From CAZVRZ01 sp964629965 (GTDB lineage: Bacteria; Chloroflexota; Anaerolineae; Anaerolineales; UBA4823): a DNA stretch of 64,000 bases. Both the position numbers and the translations under genes were made by a program. Of the stretch, positions 59,966 to 64,000 are shown in pieces (position 1 is the stretch's first letter; the number at the start of each line of letters is the position of its first letter). The DNA is taken from positions 1-64,000 of the forward strand of contig CAZVRZ010000005.1 in NCBI GenBank assembly GCA_964629965.1, in the 5' to 3' direction. The notes beneath the pieces were generated by a model. The model was given only the letters and a program-made list of their open reading frames with translations, was not told where the DNA came from and did not search any database.

Positions 59966-62688
59966 GCTACCAGGCCGTACCAGGTGTTGAACGCCTGGAT
60001 AAATATGAGCGCCCCCTGCTAACCACGCTCGAGGGCGGGCGTGTGGTAGTAGACAAGCTTTTGGCTGACCTCTGGCATTTTGCTCCCGGTAGGACATTGC
60101 TTGAGATCCTGGCCGAGTTTCATGCGCCGGGGATAACGCCGCCGGCTATTCGGGCCGCGTTGGCTTGTTTGGTAGAGGCTGGTTTTTTGACCCGCGAAGA
60201 AGTGAAGCCCTCGGTTTTGCCAACAAGGCAGATCGGGCCTCTGGTTTCAGTGGTCATTGTCAGCTATAAAAGCCGCGGCTGGTTGGAAGAGTGTTTACCT
60301 TCCTTGCGAGATCAGGCGCATCGTCCGTTGGAAATTATTGTGGTGGACAATGGCTGCCTGGATGATGCCTCGGCCTGGCTGGAACAGAATTTTACCGCTG
60401 AAGACGACCTGTCTTTGCAGATTATCAAGCTGGATGCGCCGGTTTCTTTTGCGCGTGCCACCAACCTGGGTGCAGAAGCTTGCGCCGGTGAATATCTGTT
60501 TTTCCTTAATCCAGATGTCAGAGCTGTCCCGGATACGGTTGTGAATTTGCTGCGGGTCGCTCAAGCCAGGCCAGATAGGTTGGCCGCAGTTGGGGCCAAG
60601 CTGCGTTTCTGGTGGGCGCCGGCTTTTTTGAATGGCGTCGGTAACCGGGTGGGACCCTTCTCATGGGGTACTGACAACGCGCTTGGGCATCTCGACCTGG
60701 GACAATTTGATGATTGGGATGAACTGCCTTCAGCTTGTTTTGCTGCAATTCTTATCCCACGCCATTCCTGGCAAGAGATCGGCCCGGCTGACGAGCGTTT
60801 CCCAATGTATTACGAAGATAGTGAATGGTCCTACCGTGCTCGTTTATTGGGATATCGGGCGCGCCTGGCTGCTGACGCGCTGGTTTACCATGCTTTTGGA
60901 GGCAAAGTGCCAGGAGCCGATGAAGTTGGCCTCACGCCTCGCAAATTGCGTCATGTAGTTTATGGCCGTATGCGGTTTGCCTTGAAATTGGTTGGTAAGC
61001 GTTTGTTCCATTTCTTGCGTAATTATATTCTGGAAGATTGGACAAACTGTACTCGCATGCTCTTCCAGCGCAATTGGGCATCTGCAAAAGCTTATTTACT
61101 GGGCTGGCGTGATGTTTTACGCGGCCTGCCAGAAATCATGCGTTCGCGCCAGGAACTGCAAAGCCGGCGCCTGGTAAGCGATGAAGAATTGTTCTATTTG
61201 CAGCGGGATATGCCCATGACCCAAGCCTGGCATGGTTTACCTGAGTTGACTTGGGATTTGATCCAATATAATTATTTACCTCTGATACAAGCAGGAAAAA
61301 CGCGATCTATGCCTGAATTTACTTATCCTAATGTGCGTCCGCATTTGTTAGTTGTCAGCAATGATGTGGTAGATGTAAAAATGGCCGGCCCGGGGATGCG
61401 CTACCTCGAGATTGCGCGGGCTTTGAGCGCCGATTTGGATGTTACCCTGGCTGTTCCAGCAGAAACATCCTTGCAATCGCCGGGAGTGCGGATCGTTTCC
61501 TATGATGAAACCCGTTCTGGCAGCCTGCAGGTGTTGGTGGAGAACGCAGATATTGCTTTAGTGACAGGATATATGGGTGAGAAGTTTCCTTTCCTGGCTA
61601 CCACCCGTACGCGCCTGGTTGTGGATTTGTATGATCCATTTGTATTGGAAAATCTGCATTATTATCTGCACGAGCCAATTGAAAGCCAGAATGCACTCAA
61701 TCAGCAAGCTACGACGATCACCAACCACCTGGCCAGGATAGGCGATTATTTCATCTGTGGTAATGAGCGCCAGCGCGATTACTGGCTGGGGGTGCTAACG
61801 GCAAACGGGCGCACGAACCCTGGTAATTTTATCAAGGATCCCAGTCTGAAAAACTTGATTGACGTTGTCGGCATTGGTTTTCCGGAACGACCGCCGCGCA
61901 GTGGGCCTGCCTTGCGCGGCGTGCACCCTGCGATCTCAACCGATAGTCGGATCGTTTTGTGGGGCGGCGGTATATGGAACTGGTTGGATCCTTTGACCTT
62001 GATCGAAGCCTGGCCGGCGGTAGTCGCTGCTTATCCAACTGCGCGCCTGGTATTTCTGGGGACGCGGCATCCGAATCCCAAGGTACCGCAGCACGAGATG
62101 GCTCAGCGAGCCATGGCCCTGGCCGAGCAGATCGGAGAGAAGGATCGCACGATCATCTTCATCGAGTGGGTATCTTATGAAGAGCGCGAGGCATTATTAT
62201 TGGATGCCGCTATCGGGGTAACTTTGCATCCCATTCATGTCGAAACGCGTTTCTCGCTGCGTACGCGGGTACTCGATTATTTTTGGGCTGGCCTGCCTGT
62301 ATTGATCACCGACGGGGATATTACCAGCGAGTGGATCTGCACCTACGGATTAGGTGAAGTTGTGCCGCAGCATGATCCGGACGCGGTGTCTGCTGCTCTG
62401 CTGCGCATGCTGGCCCTCCCGAAATCTGACTGGCAGCCGGCGTTTGCGCCTCTCAAACAGCGTATGAATTGGCAGGCAGTGGTGGAACCTTTGCGCCGTT
62501 ATTGCCTGGAGGGGGGCTACGCGCCAGACAGGCAGAATCGCGCTCTCGTGAACGTTGGGCCGATCGGCCAGGCGACCACGCTTCGCTGGGCGTGGGGACG
62601 TCTAGTATTCTTGCTGCGCAATGGCGGAATTAAGAATACGCTGTACCGGGGCTGGCGCTTCATCCAATGGAAGCTTAGCCACTTGTAG
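59959..62688 (+). CDS. Bifunctional GT2-GT4 glycosyltransferase with N-terminal PqqD-like domain
   Basis: A 909-residue protein in three parts. Residues 1-80 (YERPLLTTLEGGRVVVDKLLADLW, LLEILAEFHAPG, ALACLVEAGFL) look like a PqqD-type winged-helix peptide-recognition fold. Residues 95-340 are a GT2 domain: VSVVIVSYKSRGWLEECLPSL, IVVDNGCLDDA, FLNPDVRAVPDTV, MYYEDSEWSYRARLLGY. Residues about 455-880 are a GT4 domain: LLVVSNDVVDVKMAGPGMRYLE, VLWGGGIWNWLDPLTLIEAW, RTRVLDYFWAGLPVLITDGD. Two sugar additions by one chain are likely. The PqqD-like call is from hydrophobic and residue pattern only. Confidence 0.83.
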   Translation: MIRYQAVPGVERLDKYERPLLTTLEGGRVVVDKLLADLWHFAPGRTLLEILAEFHAPGITPPAIRAALACLVEAGFLTREEVKPSVLPTRQIGPLVSVVIVSYKSRGWLEECLPSLRDQAHRPLEIIVVDNGCLDDASAWLEQNFTAEDDLSLQIIKLDAPVSFARATNLGAEACAGEYLFFLNPDVRAVPDTVVNLLRVAQARPDRLAAVGAKLRFWWAPAFLNGVGNRVGPFSWGTDNALGHLDLGQFDDWDELPSACFAAILIPRHSWQEIGPADERFPMYYEDSEWSYRARLLGYRARLAADALVYHAFGGKVPGADEVGLTPRKLRHVVYGRMRFALKLVGKRLFHFLRNYILEDWTNCTRMLFQRNWASAKAYLLGWRDVLRGLPEIMRSRQELQSRRLVSDEELFYLQRDMPMTQAWHGLPELTWDLIQYNYLPLIQAGKTRSMPEFTYPNVRPHLLVVSNDVVDVKMAGPGMRYLEIARALSADLDVTLAVPAETSLQSPGVRIVSYDETRSGSLQVLVENADIALVTGYMGEKFPFLATTRTRLVVDLYDPFVLENLHYYLHEPIESQNALNQQATTITNHLARIGDYFICGNERQRDYWLGVLTANGRTNPGNFIKDPSLKNLIDVVGIGFPERPPRSGPALRGVHPAISTDSRIVLWGGGIWNWLDPLTLIEAWPAVVAAYPTARLVFLGTRHPNPKVPQHEMAQRAMALAEQIGEKDRTIIFIEWVSYEEREALLLDAAIGVTLHPIHVETRFSLRTRVLDYFWAGLPVLITDGDITSEWICTYGLGEVVPQHDPDAVSAALLRMLALPKSDWQPAFAPLKQRMNWQAVVEPLRRYCLEGGYAPDRQNRALVNVGPIGQATTLRWAWGRLVFLLRNGGIKNTLYRGWRFIQWKLSHL

Positions 62689-62696
62689 GAGATGTT

Positions 62697-63950
62697 GTGA
62701 AAATTCTGCATGTAACCCAGGGCTATGCGCCTGCGATCGGAGGCACGGAATGGTTGATCCAACGTGTGTCCGAAGAACTAGTCAGCCAGTTTGGAGACGA
62801 TGTGACTGTCTTTACCACCAATTGCTTCAATGGAGAGGCTTTTTTCAGCCCTCATCTTCCTGCTATGCCGGTCGGCTGGGAAGAATTGAATGGTGTGAAA
62901 ATTCTTCGTTTCGCGGTGCGCCGCAGGCTGGGACAAATCTTTCGCAAGATTCAAACCCCATTTTTCCACCTGGGCATCCCAGGTAACCAGTACTTGCGCG
63001 CCCTCGGCAGCGGACCGATCATTCCAGGCCTGGAGGCCGAGATTCGTAAACAGCCCGCCGATGTGATTGCCGCCTCTTCCTTCCCCTTGTTACATATGTT
63101 TGCCGTTCAGCGCGCCGCCCGGGCTACCGGGCGGCCTGATGTATTGCATGGCGGGCTGCATCCACACGATACCTGGGGGTTCGATCGACCGATGATTTAC
63201 CAGGCTGTCCGCAAAGCCAGGGCCTATATCGCCAATACGCAGTTTGAGGCCGATTACGTGATATCGAAAGGAGCAGCCTGCGGATGCGTGCACGTCATAG
63301 GGGTCGGAGTGGACCTGCAAAATTTCACCGGTATTTCTCAGGACGACGCTCGCCGGCGCCTGGGCTTGGGTTCACAGCCGCTGGTCGGTTTTATCGGCCA
63401 GCTCGGTGCGGCCAAAGGGGTGGATGTGTTGGTGGAAGCCATGTCGAAAATCTGGGAAGTTGAGCCGCAGACGCATTTGTTGCTCGCCGGTGGGCGGACG
63501 CTCTTTGTGCAGCAGTTGGAAGAAATGATTCATGCTCTTCCCGAGGCGTTTCGCTCCCAGGTTCACCTCTTTTATAATTTTGCTGATGCTGACAAACCTT
63601 TCTTATTTGCCGCCGTGGATGTTTTTGCTTATCCATCAGGCTATGAATCTTTTGGAATTGCATTCCCCGAAGCCTGGGCATGCCGCAAGCCGGTGATTGG
63701 TTGTTTTGCCGGCGCGGTTCCCTGGGTGGTCACTGCCGGCCGCGACGGATTGTTGGTAAACTATCGCGATGTACCCCAGTTGGCAGAAGCTCTCCTCCTG
63801 CTGCTGCGCAATCCTGGGTACGCGCAGAGATTGGGAGAGGCGGGATATCAGAAAGTGATTGCCCGCTACACCTGGCCGAACATTGCCCGGCGGTTCCGTC
63901 AAGTGTATCAACAAGTTTTGCGGCCTGCTGGCGTTGCCGGCAGGCATTAG
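62697..63950 (+). CDS. Glycosyltransferase family 4
   Basis: GT-B enzyme of 417 residues. KILHVTQGYAPAIGGTEWLIQ opens the acceptor domain. The hinge is HVIGVGVDLQNFTG, and LVGFIGQLGAAKGVDVLVEAM with FAYPSGYESFGIAFPEAWACRKP (the GT4 EX7E motif region) form the donor domain. The GTG start has AGGAG five bases upstream, overlapping the stop of the previous gene. Its last codons fold into the strong hairpin at 63923-63945, so it probably closes the transcription unit. Donor unknown. Confidence 0.87.
   Translation: MKILHVTQGYAPAIGGTEWLIQRVSEELVSQFGDDVTVFTTNCFNGEAFFSPHLPAMPVGWEELNGVKILRFAVRRRLGQIFRKIQTPFFHLGIPGNQYLRALGSGPIIPGLEAEIRKQPADVIAASSFPLLHMFAVQRAARATGRPDVLHGGLHPHDTWGFDRPMIYQAVRKARAYIANTQFEADYVISKGAACGCVHVIGVGVDLQNFTGISQDDARRRLGLGSQPLVGFIGQLGAAKGVDVLVEAMSKIWEVEPQTHLLLAGGRTLFVQQLEEMIHALPEAFRSQVHLFYNFADADKPFLFAAVDVFAYPSGYESFGIAFPEAWACRKPVIGCFAGAVPWVVTAGRDGLLVNYRDVPQLAEALLLLLRNPGYAQRLGEAGYQKVIARYTWPNIARRFRQVYQQVLRPAGVAGRH
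63923..63945 (+). terminator. Putative intrinsic terminator overlapping gene end
   Basis: GCCTGCTGGC, loop GTT, GCCGGCAGGC form a 10-base-pair stem with one G-T wobble. The stem spans the last codons of the GT4 gene, followed by ATTAGGTTCTTTCTCC. The T-rich stretch is interrupted, so termination may be partial. Confidence 0.45.
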
Positions 63951-63988
63951 GTTCTTTCTCCATAAAGCATAAAAGGAAGATTATTTTG

Positions 63989-64000
63989 ATGCAGTGCGGT
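63989..64000 (+). CDS. Start of a further gene, cut by window end
   Basis: AGGAAG at 63974-63979 precedes ATG 63989 by nine bases, and the frame reads Met-Gln-Cys-Gly before the window stops. Too short to assign. The neighbourhood suggests the polysaccharide locus continues. Confidence 0.35.

Noticed and set aside
1..64000. Search for insertion sequences, CRISPR, tRNA, rRNA or attachment sites
   Set aside because: No transposase or integrase motif, no regularly spaced repeats and no tRNA-like cloverleaf seen on either strand.

Overview
The window is one uninterrupted surface-polysaccharide / glycoconjugate locus. I support 51 complete protein genes plus the first codons of one more, all on the + strand. 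Nearly all encode nucleotide-sugar enzymes, glycosyltransferases (GT), sugar-modifying methyltransferases, or exporters. There are no rRNA or tRNA genes, CRISPR arrays, transposases or phage genes. G+C is near half by eye. The protein flavour suggests an environmental Chloroflexota bacterium, probably Anaerolineae: many polytopic GT39-like proteins, DPM1-like GT2 enzymes paired with UPF0104 membrane proteins, mixed Wzx and ABC export, and no lipid A or Kdo genes. That assignment is inference; no marker gene is present.

Layout. (A) 107-11751: UDP-GlcNAc 6-dehydrogenase (WbpA type), a UDP-uronate-type epimerase, a Wzx-like flippase, a GT4, two GT-C membrane proteins, then a DPM1-like GT2, a UPF0104 membrane protein and a third GT-C protein. 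(B) 11886-13332: a small unit with an extended -10 promoter, encoding a methyltransferase and a PIG-L deacetylase. (C) 13494-18696: an EPS-associated winged-helix regulator with a palindrome over its own promoter, ABC exporter 1 (Wzm/Wzt), a GT-B capsule-type transferase and a methyltransferase. (D) 18728-28155: PseB, an RmlD-like reductase, a NeuB-type synthase with a SAF domain, an SpsF-type cytidylyltransferase, and GTs and a methyltransferase. (E) 28169-35463: a GT-C protein, then a second nonulosonate module (Gfo/Idh oxidoreductase, SDR, NeuA fused to a KdsC-like HAD phosphatase, NeuB without SAF) and a GT-B transferase. (F) 35460-45583: a second DPM1-like GT2 / UPF0104 / GT-C set, with several further GT-C-like proteins. 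(G) 45604-52945: three tandem GT2 paralogues, a secreted GH78-like glycosidase and a GT-C protein. (H) 53101-63950: starts at a good promoter; coiled-coil methyltransferase, WecB, ABC exporter 2, a coiled-coil GT4, a zinc-ribbon methyltransferase, a 909-residue GT2-GT4 fusion and a GT4, ending at a strong hairpin.

How the genes work together (inference). The sugar enzymes would supply a UDP-HexNAc uronic acid, a ManNAc or L-6-deoxy-HexNAc-type sugar, and two nonulosonic (sialic-like) acids activated with CMP. GT2, GT4 and GT-B enzymes would assemble glycans on a polyprenyl carrier in the cytoplasm. Wzx and two Wzm/Wzt pumps would export them. The DPM1-like / UPF0104 / GT-C sets would add side groups on the outer face from polyprenyl-P-sugars. 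No initiating phosphoglycosyltransferase, oligosaccharyltransferase or obvious ligase lies in the window, and both ends are cut inside the locus. The most interesting leads are the autoregulatory palindrome at 13475-13495, the duplicated Gtr-like modules, the coiled-coil methyltransferase beside a carbohydrate-recognising type of exporter, and the two unlike nonulosonate modules.
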